This document shows positions 1 through 9,674 of a stretch of 64,000 bases of DNA, piece by piece. A model generated the notes under the pieces. That model saw nothing but the letters and a program-made list of their open reading frames with translations, was not told the origin of the DNA and did not search any database. The stretch comes from Halomonas meridiana (GTDB lineage Bacteria > Pseudomonadota > Gammaproteobacteria > Pseudomonadales > Halomonadaceae), in NCBI RefSeq assembly GCF_009846525.1, contig NZ_CP024621.1, positions 1,364,001 to 1,428,000 on the forward strand, read 5' to 3'. Numbering within the stretch: position 1 is the stretch's first letter; each line of letters starts with the position of its first letter. The translations under genes and the position numbers were made by a program.

Positions 1-582
1 GTCAGCTTCAACCCCAACGATGCCATTCAACTGGGCACCATTGGTAAGCCGGTCGCGGGCACGTCGGTGAAAGTCGTCGATGCTGATGGTAACGATGTAC
101 CGTTTGGCGAGCCGGGCGAACTTTGCGTGCAAGGCCCGCAGGTCATGAAAGGGTACTGGCAGCGTGAAGAAGAGACGCGCAACGCCATTGATGAAAACGG
201 CTGGTTCCATACCGGCGATATCGCCGTGCTCCAGAGTGACGGCTACATCAAAATCGTTGATCGTAAAAAAGACATGATTTTGGTGTCGGGCTTCAACGTC
301 TATCCCAATGAAGTGGAAGATGTCGTCGCTGCCCACCCTGACGTCTTGGAAGCGGCGGCCGTCGGCGTGGCCGATGAAAACGCGGGCGAAGCCATCAAGC
401 TGTTTGTGGTCTCCAAAAACAGCCAGCTTGACGCTGACACGCTGCGCGCTTGGTGCAAGAAAGAACTCACGGCCTATAAAGTGCCGAAATACATCGAGTT
501 CCGCGACGAGCTGCCGAAAACCAATGTCGGTAAGGTGCTGCGTCGCCAACTGCGCGACCAGGAAGCGACCCCTGCGCCCTAA
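1..582 (+). CDS. fadD: long-chain fatty acid-CoA ligase, C-terminal part (5' end outside window)
   Basis: The frame is open from base 1, so only the last 193 residues are visible. They form the C-terminal lid of an ANL-family acyl-CoA synthetase, which activates fatty acids with ATP and CoA for beta-oxidation. Visible motifs are the adenylate-binding HTGD near window residue 76, [16 protein letters not shown] (the hinge region), and the catalytic-lysine motif LPKTNVGK near the end. The GTG at base 67 lies inside this domain and is not a start. FadD is the closest type by the sequence [15 protein letters not shown]. The long- rather than medium-chain assignment is a family inference because the substrate-binding N-terminal domain is off the window. 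Confidence 0.9.
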   Translation, partial: VSFNPNDAIQLGTIGKPVAGTSVKVVDADGNDVPFGEPGELCVQGPQVMKGYWQREEETRNAIDENGWFHTGDIAVLQSDGYIKIVDRKKDMILVSGFNVYPNEVEDVVAAHPDVLEAAAVGVADENAGEAIKLFVVSKNSQLDADTLRAWCKKELTAYKVPKYIEFRDELPKTNVGKVLRRQLRDQEATPAP

Positions 583-695
583 GGGTTGAACACTCGGTCA
601 AGCGGGCGTTAGGCGTCTCGTTCGCGAAAGCGTTACAATGGTCGGCCCACTTACGAGTGGGCCGACGTTTATTCTGAGATGGAACCGAGCCTAAC

Positions 696-3600
696 GTGAC
701 CACCGACACGCACTCATCCCGTATCGATACCCCACAAGACAACGCCCCTTCACTCACAGCGCTCCAGGAGTCGCTGGGTCACGTGATGCTGCGTGATCAG
801 GAGCGGCTCTCGCGTCGGGTGGCGGGCCTGCGGCGTCGGCAGCGAGAGAACAAACCGATCGACCGCGGCTTGAACGAGGTGGAACGGGAGGTCGACAAAG
901 CCAAGCAACTGCTGGCCCAGCGGGAAAGCCTCCGCGTGACGCTGGATTACCCGGCAGAGCTGCCGGTGGTAGAGCGACGTGAGGATATTCTCACTGCGAT
1001 TCGTGACCACCAGGTGGTGGTGGTGGCGGGGGAAACCGGCTCGGGTAAAACCACGCAGCTGCCCAAAATGTGCCTGGAGCTGGGCCGTGGCCGAAAAGGG
1101 CTGATTGGCCATACGCAGCCACGGCGTCTGGCGGCGCGCAGCGTCGCGGGGCGGCTGGCGGAAGAGCTAAGCGTGCCGCTTGGCGAGCAGGTGGGCTATC
1201 AGGTGCGCTTTAACGACCAAAGCTCGCCGAGCACCCTCGTTAAGCTGATGACCGACGGCATACTGCTGGCTGAGACGCAGCACGACCCGCTGCTGCTGCG
1301 CTACGATACGCTGATCATCGACGAAGCCCACGAACGCAGCCTCAACATCGATTTCTTGCTGGGTTACCTCAAGCGGCTGCTGCCCAAGCGCCCAGATCTG
1401 AAAGTCATCATCACCTCCGCCACGATCGACGTAGAGCGCTTTGCGGCCCATTTCGGCTCGCCTAACACGCCTGCGCCGGTGGTCGAGGTATCTGGCCGCA
1501 CGTTCCCGGTAGATGTCCACTACCGCCCGCTGGTGCGCAGCGAAGAGGACGAGGATGACCGCACGCTGCAGGAGGGGATTTTGCATGCCGTGCGTGAGAT
1601 CGAAACAATCGAGCGTGAAAAAGGCTGGCTGCATGGCCCCCGCGATGTGCTGGTGTTTCTACCCGGCGAGCGGGAGATCCGCGAAACCGCCGATACGCTG
1701 CGCCGCGCGGATTTCAAGGGCACCGAGATTCTGCCGCTGTACGCGCGCCTCTCTAACGAGGAGCAGAACCGGGTGTTTGCTCCCCACCGGGGACGGCGTA
1801 TCGTGCTGGCGACTAACGTGGCTGAAACCTCACTCACCGTGCCGGGAATTCGCTATGTCATCGACCCTGGCCTTGTACGCATTAGCCGCTACAGCTACCG
1901 AGCGAAAATCCAGCGGCTGCCCATCGAGCCGGTCAGTCAGGCCAGTGCCAACCAGCGCAAGGGTCGCTGTGGGCGGATTGCGGAAGGCGTGTGTATCCGC
2001 CTTTACGACGAAGAGGATTTTCTGTCACGCCCTGCGTTCACTGACCCGGAGATTCAGCGCACCAACCTTGCGTCGGTCATCCTGTCGATGCTGGCGCTAA
2101 AGCTCGGCAGCATCGAAGACTTCCCCTTCGTCGACCCGCCCGACGGTCGTTTCGTCAAAGATGGTTTCCGGCTTTTGTTCGAGCTCGGCGCCGTCAACGA
2201 GAAGCAGCAGCTCAGCGGTTTGGGTCGTAAACTAGCGAAGTTGCCCATTGATCCGCGTTTGGCTCGTATGGTGTTGGCCGGTGCAGAGCGAGGCAGCCTG
2301 CGGGATGTGCTGATCGTGGTGTCGGCGCTGGCGATTCAAGACCCCCGTGACCGGCCCGCCGATAAGCGTCAGGCCGCCGATCAAGCGCACCAGCGCTGGC
2401 ACGACCCGGACTCCGACTTCGTGGCACTGCTGAACCTGTGGCACGGCATCGAAAACGCCCGCGAGGCACTGTCGGGCAACCAGCTGCGCCGCTGGTGTCG
2501 TGAGCACTACATTAACTATCTGCGCATGCGCGAGTGGCACGATACCTTCCGCCAGTTGCGCCAACTGCTGCGGGATATGGACATCGAAGTACCCGCGCCG
2601 TTGCCTCGTGATGAGAACGAGAGCGAAGAGCAGGCCAAACAGGCCAGACGCAAAACGTCGGGCAAGCTGCATCAGGCGCTGCTGTCTGGCCTGCTCTCCA
2701 ATTTGGGTACGCTGCTTGAGAACCGAGAGTACCTCGGAGCGCGTAACCGCAAGTTCATGATTCACCCCGGCTCTGGTCTGGCGAAGAAAACGCCCAAGTG
2801 GGTCATGGCCTTCGAGCTGATTGAAACCACCAAGCTGTTTGCGCGCACCGTTGCCAAGATCGACCCGCAGTGGATCGAGCCACAAGCGCAACACCTAGTG
2901 AAAAGCAGCTACAGCGAGCCTCATTGGGAAATGAAGCGTGCTCAGGTGGTCGCCTTCGAGCAAGTCACCCTGTTTGGCCTGCCGATCGTGGCGCGTCGTC
3001 GCGTTCATTACGGGCCCATTGCGCCTCAAGAGTCGCGGGAGCTGTTTATTCGTCGAGCGCTGGTGGAAGGCGAGTTCCAAACCAAAGGAGAATTCTTCGC
3101 CCATAACCGTGCGCTGATCGAAGAGGTAGAAGCGCTGGAAGATCGCGCCCGTCGGCGAGATATTCTGGTGGATGAAGAGACGCTATTTGCCTTCTACGAT
3201 GAGCGAATTCCCGCCGATGTCGTCAATGGCAAGGGTTTCGAACACTGGCGTAAGCAGGCCGAGCGCCAAGAGCCTGAGCTGCTCAAGTTCGATATCGACG
3301 CTCTCAAAGCCAGGGACGCCCATGACGTCACTCAGGCGCAGTATCCGGATCATTTAACGCTGTCTGGCGTCGCGTATCCGGTCAGCTACCACTTTGACCC
3401 GGACGCCGACGATGATGGCGTGACCCTCACCGTCCCTGCGGCCATGCTGCCGCAGCTACCTGTGCACGCGTTGGAGTGGCTGGTGCCGGGGCTGCTGCGT
3501 GAAAAGTGCATTGCGCTGCTGAAATCGTTGCCGAAAAGTATTCGCCGCCAAGTGGTACCCATTCCCGACTGGGTCGATGCCGCGCTTGAGACGCTGGTGC

Positions 3601-4697
3601 CCGATGAGCGGCCGCTCACCGAAGCGCTGGGGGAGTTTATCCGCCGCCGCACTGCTACCCGCGTTCACCCGGATGATTGGCGTCTCGATCTGCTGCCGCC
3701 GCACCTCCTTATGAACGTGCGGGTCGTCGATCATGCGGGCAACGCGCTGGGCCAAGGGCGCGACGTGCGTGCGCTGGAGCGGCGTTTCGAAGAGGCGGCG
3801 AGTGCAGGCGCCCAGGCGCTGGCCGATCAGGCAAGCCAAGCGCCCACGCTGGACGAGTTACCAGAATCACCGCTGCCAGAGTCGCGGGTGACGACTCAGG
3901 CCGGTATCCGCGTGGAGGCCTACCCAGCGCTGGTGGCCGACTCTCATCATTTCAAGGTGGCGCTATTCGACCATCCGGCAAAAGCAACGGCGGCCCACCA
4001 ACAAGGTGTTGCCCGGTTAGCCATCGCCAAGCTGCCCGAGCAGGTCAAAGCGATCAAGCGCTTACCGGGCGTGGAAAAGTGCGCGTTACTCTTTGCTAAG
4101 GTGGGTAGTAAACAGGCCCTCGTGGATGATTTGCTGCTGGCGGTCTTTACGCAAGTGGTCGCCACGGATCCGCTGCCGCGCTCTGCCGGAGAGCTGGCCG
4201 AGCGCCTCAAAGTCACCGACGAGGCGCTGGTGCCACACGCGACGTTACTGTTAGAGCGTGTCGAGGCTGCGCTCAAAGGGCACTTGGCCGTGACCAAAGT
4301 GCTCAAAGGGAAGCTCAACTTTGCGCTAGCGCTCGTTTATAGCGATGTGAGCGCGCAGATGCAGCGCTTGGTCTATCCTGGCTTCATTCGCGATGCCGGG
4401 GAGTGGCTCGATGAGTATCCGCGCTATACCGAGGCAGCGCTGATCCGGCTTGAAAAGGCGGCACGCGAACGCGGCCGTGACCAAATGATGATGCAGGATA
4501 TCCAAGCGCTCGAAGCACGTTTCGATGCGCGGCGTAACAGCGAGCGACGCGGCGATGCCGAAGACCCGGCGCTGGTGGCCTTCGGCTGGTGGATACAGGA
4601 GTTGCGCGTTTCGCTGTTTGCTCAGCAGCTCGGTACGAAGATGCCGGTATCCGTGAAGCGCCTGGAAAAACGTTGGGACGAGATCACTCGTCTTTGA
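696..4697 (+). CDS. hrpA: ATP-dependent RNA helicase HrpA (DEAH box)
   Basis: This is a 1333-residue DEAH/RHA helicase, close to the roughly 1300 residues of E. coli HrpA, a cytoplasmic helicase linked to mRNA processing and ribosome rescue. Walker A GETGSGKT is at residues 112-119, DEAH at 209-212 and the SAT motif at 241-243. Motif VI is seen as QRKGRCGRIAEG. The helicase core is followed by the helicase-associated and OB-fold regions and a long HrpA-specific C-terminal half. The start is GTG at 696, because the downstream frame has no better start and the N-terminus matches the family. It stands alone, 113 nt after fadD and 115 nt before the KASIII gene. Confidence 0.97.
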   Translation: MTTDTHSSRIDTPQDNAPSLTALQESLGHVMLRDQERLSRRVAGLRRRQRENKPIDRGLNEVEREVDKAKQLLAQRESLRVTLDYPAELPVVERREDILTAIRDHQVVVVAGETGSGKTTQLPKMCLELGRGRKGLIGHTQPRRLAARSVAGRLAEELSVPLGEQVGYQVRFNDQSSPSTLVKLMTDGILLAETQHDPLLLRYDTLIIDEAHERSLNIDFLLGYLKRLLPKRPDLKVIITSATIDVERFAAHFGSPNTPAPVVEVSGRTFPVDVHYRPLVRSEEDEDDRTLQEGILHAVREIETIEREKGWLHGPRDVLVFLPGEREIRETADTLRRADFKGTEILPLYARLSNEEQNRVFAPHRGRRIVLATNVAETSLTVPGIRYVIDPGLVRISRYSYRAKIQRLPIEPVSQASANQRKGRCGRIAEGVCIRLYDEEDFLSRPAFTDPEIQRTNLASVILSMLALKLGSIEDFPFVDPPDGRFVKDGFRLLFELGAVNEKQQLSGLGRKLAKLPIDPRLARMVLAGAERGSLRDVLIVVSALAIQDPRDRPADKRQAADQAHQRWHDPDSDFVALLNLWHGIENAREALSGNQLRRWCREHYINYLRMREWHDTFRQLRQLLRDMDIEVPAPLPRDENESEEQAKQARRKTSGKLHQALLSGLLSNLGTLLENREYLGARNRKFMIHPGSGLAKKTPKWVMAFELIETTKLFARTVAKIDPQWIEPQAQHLVKSSYSEPHWEMKRAQVVAFEQVTLFGLPIVARRRVHYGPIAPQESRELFIRRALVEGEFQTKGEFFAHNRALIEEVEALEDRARRRDILVDEETLFAFYDERIPADVVNGKGFEHWRKQAERQEPELLKFDIDALKARDAHDVTQAQYPDHLTLSGVAYPVSYHFDPDADDDGVTLTVPAAMLPQLPVHALEWLVPGLLREKCIALLKSLPKSIRRQVVPIPDWVDAALETLVPDERPLTEALGEFIRRRTATRVHPDDWRLDLLPPHLLMNVRVVDHAGNALGQGRDVRALERRFEEAASAGAQALADQASQAPTLDELPESPLPESRVTTQAGIRVEAYPALVADSHHFKVALFDHPAKATAAHQQGVARLAIAKLPEQVKAIKRLPGVEKCALLFAKVGSKQALVDDLLLAVFTQVVATDPLPRSAGELAERLKVTDEALVPHATLLLERVEAALKGHLAVTKVLKGKLNFALALVYSDVSAQMQRLVYPGFIRDAGEWLDEYPRYTEAALIRLEKAARERGRDQMMMQDIQALEARFDARRNSERRGDAEDPALVAFGWWIQELRVSLFAQQLGTKMPVSVKRLEKRWDEITRL

Positions 4698-4812
4698 CAC
4701 GCTGGGTGCATCGCACAGCGCGATGCCCCTTAGAGCAGGACGGACACGCCTGCAAGACATTCGTTGATGGATGGTTTCGGCGTGACGCCTTGAGGCCGCC
4801 TAAGGAGACAGC

Positions 4813-5934
4813 ATGACCAATGTAGTGATCACCGGTACAGGACTTTATACGCCGGAAAACGCCATCGATAACGCGGCGTTGGTCGCTGCTTTCAATGCCT
4901 GGGTCGATCAGCACAACGCCCGGCATGCAGACGCCATCGCGCGTGGAGAGCAAGAGGCACTGGCGTACTCCAGCAGTGAGTTCATCGAGAAAGCGTCGGG
5001 GATCAAGAGCCGCTACGTGCTCGATGCCGAGGGCATCCTTGACCCTGAGCGTATGCGACCTAAACTGCCACAGCGGCACAATGACGAACCCTCTATTCAG
5101 TGCGACATGGCCACTCAGGCCGCGCGCCAGGCGCTAGAGGCGGCGCAAGTCGAGGCGGCCGATATCGAGCTGGTGATCGTGGCGTGTTCGAATCTGGAGC
5201 GCGCCTATCCGGCGGTGGCGGTAGAAGTGCAGCAAGCGCTGGGAACGTCTGGCTACGGTTTCGATATGAATGTGGCCTGTAGTTCTGCCACGTTTGCGCT
5301 GGAAACCGCGGCCAATGCGATTGCGTCAGGCAGCGTCAAGCGGGCACTGATCGTCAACCCGGAGATCTGTTCGGCGCATTTGAACTTTAGAGACCGTGAC
5401 AGCCACTTTATTTTCGGCGATGCTTGTACGGCTATGGTATTGGAAAATAGCGATGTGGCCGTGGCTAAAGAGCGTTATGACATTTTAGGTACACGGCTCG
5501 TCACCAAGTTTTCCAATGCGATTCGTAATAATGCGGGTTTTTTGAATCGAGTCACCGACAGCGACCCGCAGGCACTGGATAAGCTATTTGTGCAGGAGGG
5601 GCGCCGCGTATTCAAAGAGGTGTGCCCCATGGTGGCCAAGCTTATCACTGACCATCTCGCTTCATTAGAGCTGTCGGGGGCGGATTTAACGCGGATGTGG
5701 TTACATCAGGCCAACCGTCACATGAACGATTTGATTGCCCGTAAAGTGCTGGGAGAAGAGCCCAGCGAGGCTCAGGCACCGATCATCCTAGATCGCTACG
5801 CCAATACCAGCTCGGCAGGCTCGATCATCGCCTTTCATCTTCACCGCGAGGCGTTATCGGAAGGCGATATCGGCGTGATTTGCTCGTTTGGCGCAGGCTA
5901 CAGCGCGGGAAGCGTGGTCGTTCGTCGCCAGTAA
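4813..5934 (+). CDS. beta-ketoacyl-ACP synthase III family protein
   Basis: A 373-residue thiolase-fold condensing enzyme with the KASIII catalytic triad: Cys156 in NVACSSATF, His298 in LHQANRH and Asn331 in YANTSSAGS. It should join an acyl-CoA primer to malonyl-ACP. It is about 55 residues longer than E. coli FabH (317), with an insertion around residues 25-60 before the IKSRYV segment. Length and motifs resemble the Pseudomonas FabH2-type enzyme (PA3286), reported to divert medium-chain acyl-CoAs from beta-oxidation into synthesis; this link is from memory. The ATG at 4813 has a good AAGGAG site. No other fatty-acid synthesis gene is adjacent, which argues against the housekeeping fabH. 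Confidence 0.88.
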   Translation: MTNVVITGTGLYTPENAIDNAALVAAFNAWVDQHNARHADAIARGEQEALAYSSSEFIEKASGIKSRYVLDAEGILDPERMRPKLPQRHNDEPSIQCDMATQAARQALEAAQVEAADIELVIVACSNLERAYPAVAVEVQQALGTSGYGFDMNVACSSATFALETAANAIASGSVKRALIVNPEICSAHLNFRDRDSHFIFGDACTAMVLENSDVAVAKERYDILGTRLVTKFSNAIRNNAGFLNRVTDSDPQALDKLFVQEGRRVFKEVCPMVAKLITDHLASLELSGADLTRMWLHQANRHMNDLIARKVLGEEPSEAQAPIILDRYANTSSAGSIIAFHLHREALSEGDIGVICSFGAGYSAGSVVVRRQ

Positions 5935-5996
5935 TCGGGTGGGTAGTGGGTGAGTGGATGTCTAGAAAAGCGGTCAATGTTGAAGAAGGACAGTGC

Positions 5997-6818
5997 ATGT
6001 TGAAGGGGTGGGCAATGCAAACACAGGCGCGAAGTGCATGGCAAAAACTGCTGCCGTTACTGCTGCTCGCGACGTTGAGCATGGGCGGGTGTGCCAGTAC
6101 GGGGTCGCCGCAAGAGGGCAACGCGTCTGAGCCACCGGTGGCGGCTGACCCTCAGGACCCCTGGGAAGGATTCAATCGGCGCGTATTTGAGTTCAATGAC
6201 GTGCTGGATCGCTACGCGCTCAAACCCGTGGCGCAGGGGTATAACGCCGTTACCCCCGAGCCGGTGCAAACCGGGGTCGGTAACTTTTTCTCTAATTTAG
6301 GGGAAATACGCACGGCCCTGAACAGCTTGCTGCAGGGCAAACCTGCCAACGCGGGACTGGCAACGTCACGATTTTTGATCAACTCCACGGTGGGTATCGG
6401 TGGCTTGCTCGATTACGCAACGCTGATGGAGATCACCGCCGATAAAGAGGATTTTGGTCAAACGCTGGCCGTATGGGGCTGGGATGATTCGCGCTATTTA
6501 GTGTTACCGCTTCTGGGTCCGCGCACCTTGCGGGATGCGTCGGGCCTACCGGTGGACTTTGCCGCGCATCCGATCACGTATATCGACGATCACCAACTGC
6601 GTGCAGGTTTGACAGCGCTCGATATCATTCATCTTCGCGCCGACTTGCTGGATCAAGAGTCGTTGATTTCCGGAGACCGCTACCGCTTCGTTCGTGATGC
6701 TTATTTGCAGCGGCGACAGTTTCAAGTCAATGACGGGGAGTTAGGCGATGACCCGTTTGCCATGGACGATTTTGATTTCGACGATACCGATGTGGGTGAC
6801 GACGACTTCGCCGATTGA
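5997..6818 (+). CDS. mlaA: MlaA/VacJ-family outer-membrane lipoprotein
   Basis: MlaA is the outer-membrane lipoprotein that removes mislocalised phospholipids from the outer leaflet and passes them to the Mla retrograde pathway. The protein has a type II signal peptide with lipobox LSMGGC, then the family core beginning DPWEGFNRRVFEFND and the PLLGPRTLRD region. The tail is very acidic. Two starts are plausible: ATG 5997 with AAGGA 6 nt upstream (used here, 273 residues) and ATG 6015 with AAGGGG 6 nt upstream (267 residues). Both keep the lipobox. The response-regulator gene starts 8 nt after its stop. mlaA, SpoIIE-type regulator, STAS protein and transaldolase occur in a similar order in Pseudomonas (recalled as PA2796-PA2800). 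Confidence 0.92.
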   Translation: MLKGWAMQTQARSAWQKLLPLLLLATLSMGGCASTGSPQEGNASEPPVAADPQDPWEGFNRRVFEFNDVLDRYALKPVAQGYNAVTPEPVQTGVGNFFSNLGEIRTALNSLLQGKPANAGLATSRFLINSTVGIGGLLDYATLMEITADKEDFGQTLAVWGWDDSRYLVLPLLGPRTLRDASGLPVDFAAHPITYIDDHQLRAGLTALDIIHLRADLLDQESLISGDRYRFVRDAYLQRRQFQVNDGELGDDPFAMDDFDFDDTDVGDDDFAD

Positions 6819-6826
6819 GGCCTGAC

Positions 6827-8020
6827 ATGGATCACGCTAAGCAGTTGATCGCGGTAATCGACGAGCCCGGCCCCGAGCGCGATGCGCTGGCCGAGGCGAT
6901 TACCTGCGACGGCATGTGGGTGTTTGCCGCCGATAACATTGACCATCTTCCTAGCGGCACCGCGCTGATCGTGGCTCACGCCCGAGCCGTGCCGCGCCAG
7001 CAGTGGTCACAGTTGACGCATCGGCTGCCTACGTTGGTCGTCAGCGACTCCCGTCAAGACGCTGACTTGATCAAGGCCATCGATGTAGGCCTGGTGGACT
7101 ACATCGTTCATCCGCTGCGCCACACCGAACTGCTGCGCAGAATGATCCGTAAAGCGATCGAGCTGCATACCTTGGCCCAGGAGCGTGATCGGGATCGAGC
7201 GCGGCTGGCAGAGCTCAATGAGAGCCTCGAAACGCATCTGGCCCTGCTGCGGATGGATCAGCAAAGCGGCGGGCACATCCAGCGACGCCTGCTGCCCGCA
7301 CACCCCAAGGTGATCAGCGGTGTGTATTACGACTACTGGTTCGCGCCATCGCTCTATTTGTCGGGCGACTTTCTCGACTATCAGCGCTACAACGACCGTT
7401 TCAGCGCGTTCTACTTCGCCGATGTGTCGGGGCACGGCGCATCGTCTGCCTTCGTCACGGTGTTGCTCAAATATTTGTGCAACCGATGGCTCAACGAGTG
7501 GGACGGCCAAGCGCCTGAGCAGCTGCCGCCGAACTGGCTCGCTGCCATGAATCGAGAGCTTCAGGATACCGACATCGGAAAACATGCCACTTTATTTGTC
7601 GGTGTTATTGACCACGAGCAACAGACTCTTCACTATTCGCTCGGTGCGCAGTTACCCATGCCGCTACTAGCGGCCGACGGTAAGCTGGAGCGCTTAGCAG
7701 GGGAAGGAATGCCGGTAGGCCTTTTCCCTGATGTGGAGTATCCTTCGCTTAGCTGTGCTTTACCGGCCAACTTTCGGTTATGGCTGTGTTCAGACGGTGT
7801 ATTGGAATGCTTGCCGGGTAAAACGCTCGACACGCGGCTCACGGAACTTGAGCAACTCGTTAGCGAAAGTGTCACGCTTGAGCAGTTGCGCGACCGGCTA
7901 GCCAGCACCAATTCGCTTCTCAAAGAGGGCGATGAGGATGACGAGGCGAACCAAGACCGCGATGCTTTGCCCGATGACCTGACAATCATGATGGTGAGCG
8001 GATTTGGTCATGCTGATTGA
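6827..8020 (+). CDS. pseudo-receiver / PP2C-type (SpoIIE) phosphatase regulator
   Basis: 397 residues in two domains. Residues 6-110 fold like a CheY receiver, but the phosphoacceptor Asp position after the third strand carries His51 (in ALIVAHARAV) and the conserved Lys is His95 (in DYIVHPL). A coiled-coil linker lies around 112-145. Residues 150-395 form an RsbU/SpoIIE phosphatase with four metal-binding acidic positions: Asp181 (SGDF), Asp199 (ADVSGHG), Asp323 (CSDGV) and Asp383/384 (LPDDLT). The likely substrate is the phosphoserine of the overlapping STAS gene. Unlike HsbR of Pseudomonas it has no C-terminal HATPase kinase domain. ATG 6827 has GAGG 6 nt upstream; a TTG at 6815 overlapping the mlaA stop is less likely. 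Confidence 0.9.
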   Translation: MDHAKQLIAVIDEPGPERDALAEAITCDGMWVFAADNIDHLPSGTALIVAHARAVPRQQWSQLTHRLPTLVVSDSRQDADLIKAIDVGLVDYIVHPLRHTELLRRMIRKAIELHTLAQERDRDRARLAELNESLETHLALLRMDQQSGGHIQRRLLPAHPKVISGVYYDYWFAPSLYLSGDFLDYQRYNDRFSAFYFADVSGHGASSAFVTVLLKYLCNRWLNEWDGQAPEQLPPNWLAAMNRELQDTDIGKHATLFVGVIDHEQQTLHYSLGAQLPMPLLAADGKLERLAGEGMPVGLFPDVEYPSLSCALPANFRLWLCSDGVLECLPGKTLDTRLTELEQLVSESVTLEQLRDRLASTNSLLKEGDEDDEANQDRDALPDDLTIMMVSGFGHAD

Positions 8021-8528
8021 AGAGGGCCGCATCAAAGCGGCGTTCAACTCTGGTGTTTTTGTCTTAAAGCTCTGTGGCGACGTGCGGTTGACGCTATGCG
8101 CCACGCTCGATACCCAAGCACAACGTCTCGCGGAAACCCCTGGCCTTCAGGCGGTGATGATCGACCTGCGGGAAGCCAGTAACGTGGACTCCACGGCGCT
8201 TGGCTTCTTGGCGAAGGTCGCCATGGCTGTCAAAGGGCGTTTGGAGCAACCTCCGACCATCATTGCTGATAACCCGGATGTCAGGCAGATGCTCGACGTC
8301 ATGGGCTTTGCGCGCTTTTTCACGCTCATGGAAGCGCCTTTGCAGCCGAGTTCAACGCTGAACTCATCGATGCAGGACTTGCCCGCCGAGCCTGCCGATG
8401 AAGAGGGCCTGCGTACGCGTATACTAGAAGCGCATCGCATTTTGATGCACATGAACGAGCATAATCGCGAGCAGTTCCAGCCGCTGGTCGAAATGCTCGA
8501 AGCGCAATCTGCGGTGGCGCATAAATAA
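8010..8528 (+). CDS. STAS-domain anti-sigma factor antagonist (HsbA/SpoIIAA-like)
   Basis: 172 residues. Residues 5-105 form a STAS domain with the phosphorylatable serine motif DSTALGFL (Ser61), as in anti-anti-sigma factors. A helical tail of about 60 residues follows and is absent from short SpoIIAA proteins. It overlaps the phosphatase gene by 11 nt, so translation is probably coupled and the upstream phosphatase is the natural activator. Its neighbour mlaA recalls that the E. coli Mla system also has a STAS subunit (MlaB), but the intact serine motif here favours a partner-switching role. The cognate serine kinase/anti-sigma factor is not in the window. Confidence 0.88.
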   Translation: MLIEEGRIKAAFNSGVFVLKLCGDVRLTLCATLDTQAQRLAETPGLQAVMIDLREASNVDSTALGFLAKVAMAVKGRLEQPPTIIADNPDVRQMLDVMGFARFFTLMEAPLQPSSTLNSSMQDLPAEPADEEGLRTRILEAHRILMHMNEHNREQFQPLVEMLEAQSAVAHK

Positions 8529-8530
8529 CG

Positions 8531-8559
8531 CGCCCCCTTGCCTGGCAGACAAGAGGGCG
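8531..8559. terminator. stem-loop between convergent STAS and tal genes
   Basis: A 10-bp stem (8531-8540 with 8550-8559, one mismatch) encloses a 9-nt loop in the 59-nt gap between two convergent genes. No strong T-run follows on either strand, so it is a moderate bidirectional terminator candidate. Confidence 0.5.
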
Positions 8560-8587
8560 TCGAGCGAGCGCGGACGGTCGCGTCGTC

Positions 8588-9526
8588 TTAGCCTTGGCGT
8601 AGTTGGCTAAGCAGCTCCTCGAGCTTACGCTGGTCGGCCATGAACTTCCGAATACCTTCGGCCAGCTTGTCGGTCGCCATCTCGTCTTCGTTCATTTCCC
8701 ATCGAAAGTCAGCCTGGGACAGCGCTTGGTCGACAGAGCTGCTGGCTCCCATGGGCGTCAATTGGCGCGTCAGCTCGCCCTGCTGTTCGTCAAGTTCATT
8801 GAGTAACGCGGGGGAAATGGTCAAACGGTCACAGCCTGCCAACGCCTGAATTTCACCTACGTTCCGGAAACTGGCACCCATGACGATCGTGGGGTAGCCG
8901 TGGCCTTTGTAGTAGTCGTAAATGCGCTTCACTGACTGCACGCCCGGGTCATTGACGCCGCTAAAGTCGGCTTCCGGCGAACGGGCTTTGTGCCAATCGA
9001 GGATACGGCCAACGAACGGTGAAATGAGTGTGGCACCGGCGTCGGCACATGCCTGCGCCTGAGCAAAGCCGAATAGCAAGGTCAGGTTGGTGCGAATACC
9101 GTCGCGCTCCAACTGGCGTGCGGCCTGAATGCCTTCCCAGGTAGAGGCCATCTTGATCAGAATCCGCTCCGGGCCCACGCCGTGTTGGGCATAGCGTTCG
9201 ATGAGCGAGTGCGCCTTGGCAATCGTGGCGTCACGGTCAAACGAGAGGCGGGCGCTGACTTCGGTCGATACGTAGCCGGGTACCAGCTCGCTGATTTCGC
9301 TGCCAATATCCACTGCCACACGGTCGACAGCCTCGTCGATGTCGGTGCTCTCTTTGGCAATGCTCGCCAGCCGCGCGCGACGCTCTTCTTGCTGAGCGGC
9401 CTGTAGAATCAGTGAGGGGTTGGTCGTGGCATCTTGAGGCTGAAAACGGCGAATCGCATCAAGGTCGCCCGTATCAGCCACCACGGTGGTCATCTCTTTT
9501 AATTGGCTTAGTAAGCTCGTGGCCAT
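8588..9526 (-). CDS. tal: transaldolase
   Basis: A 312-residue class I transaldolase of the non-oxidative pentose phosphate pathway, transferring dihydroxyacetone from sedoheptulose-7-phosphate to glyceraldehyde-3-phosphate in the cytoplasm. The N-terminal motif DATTNPSLI and the Schiff-base lysine (Lys125, in [12 protein letters not shown]) are present. Length matches E. coli TalB (317). The ATG has an AAGGAG site 8-9 nt upstream. It is a single gene, convergent with the STAS gene. Confidence 0.97.
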   Translation of the reverse strand: MATSLLSQLKEMTTVVADTGDLDAIRRFQPQDATTNPSLILQAAQQEERRARLASIAKESTDIDEAVDRVAVDIGSEISELVPGYVSTEVSARLSFDRDATIAKAHSLIERYAQHGVGPERILIKMASTWEGIQAARQLERDGIRTNLTLLFGFAQAQACADAGATLISPFVGRILDWHKARSPEADFSGVNDPGVQSVKRIYDYYKGHGYPTIVMGASFRNVGEIQALAGCDRLTISPALLNELDEQQGELTRQLTPMGASSSVDQALSQADFRWEMNEDEMATDKLAEGIRKFMADQRKLEELLSQLRQG

Positions 9527-9674
9527 GCAGTGCTCCTTGGTTGTCTTTGGAGTACTTTAGCAAGGGGCGCGCGCAACGAACAGACACCGACAAATGAATT
9601 GAAATCGATTATGATTAGCGGCCTATCTTTTTGGCGGTCTCCTCCGCTCTCTCACGCCCATAGTAAGGAGGCTT

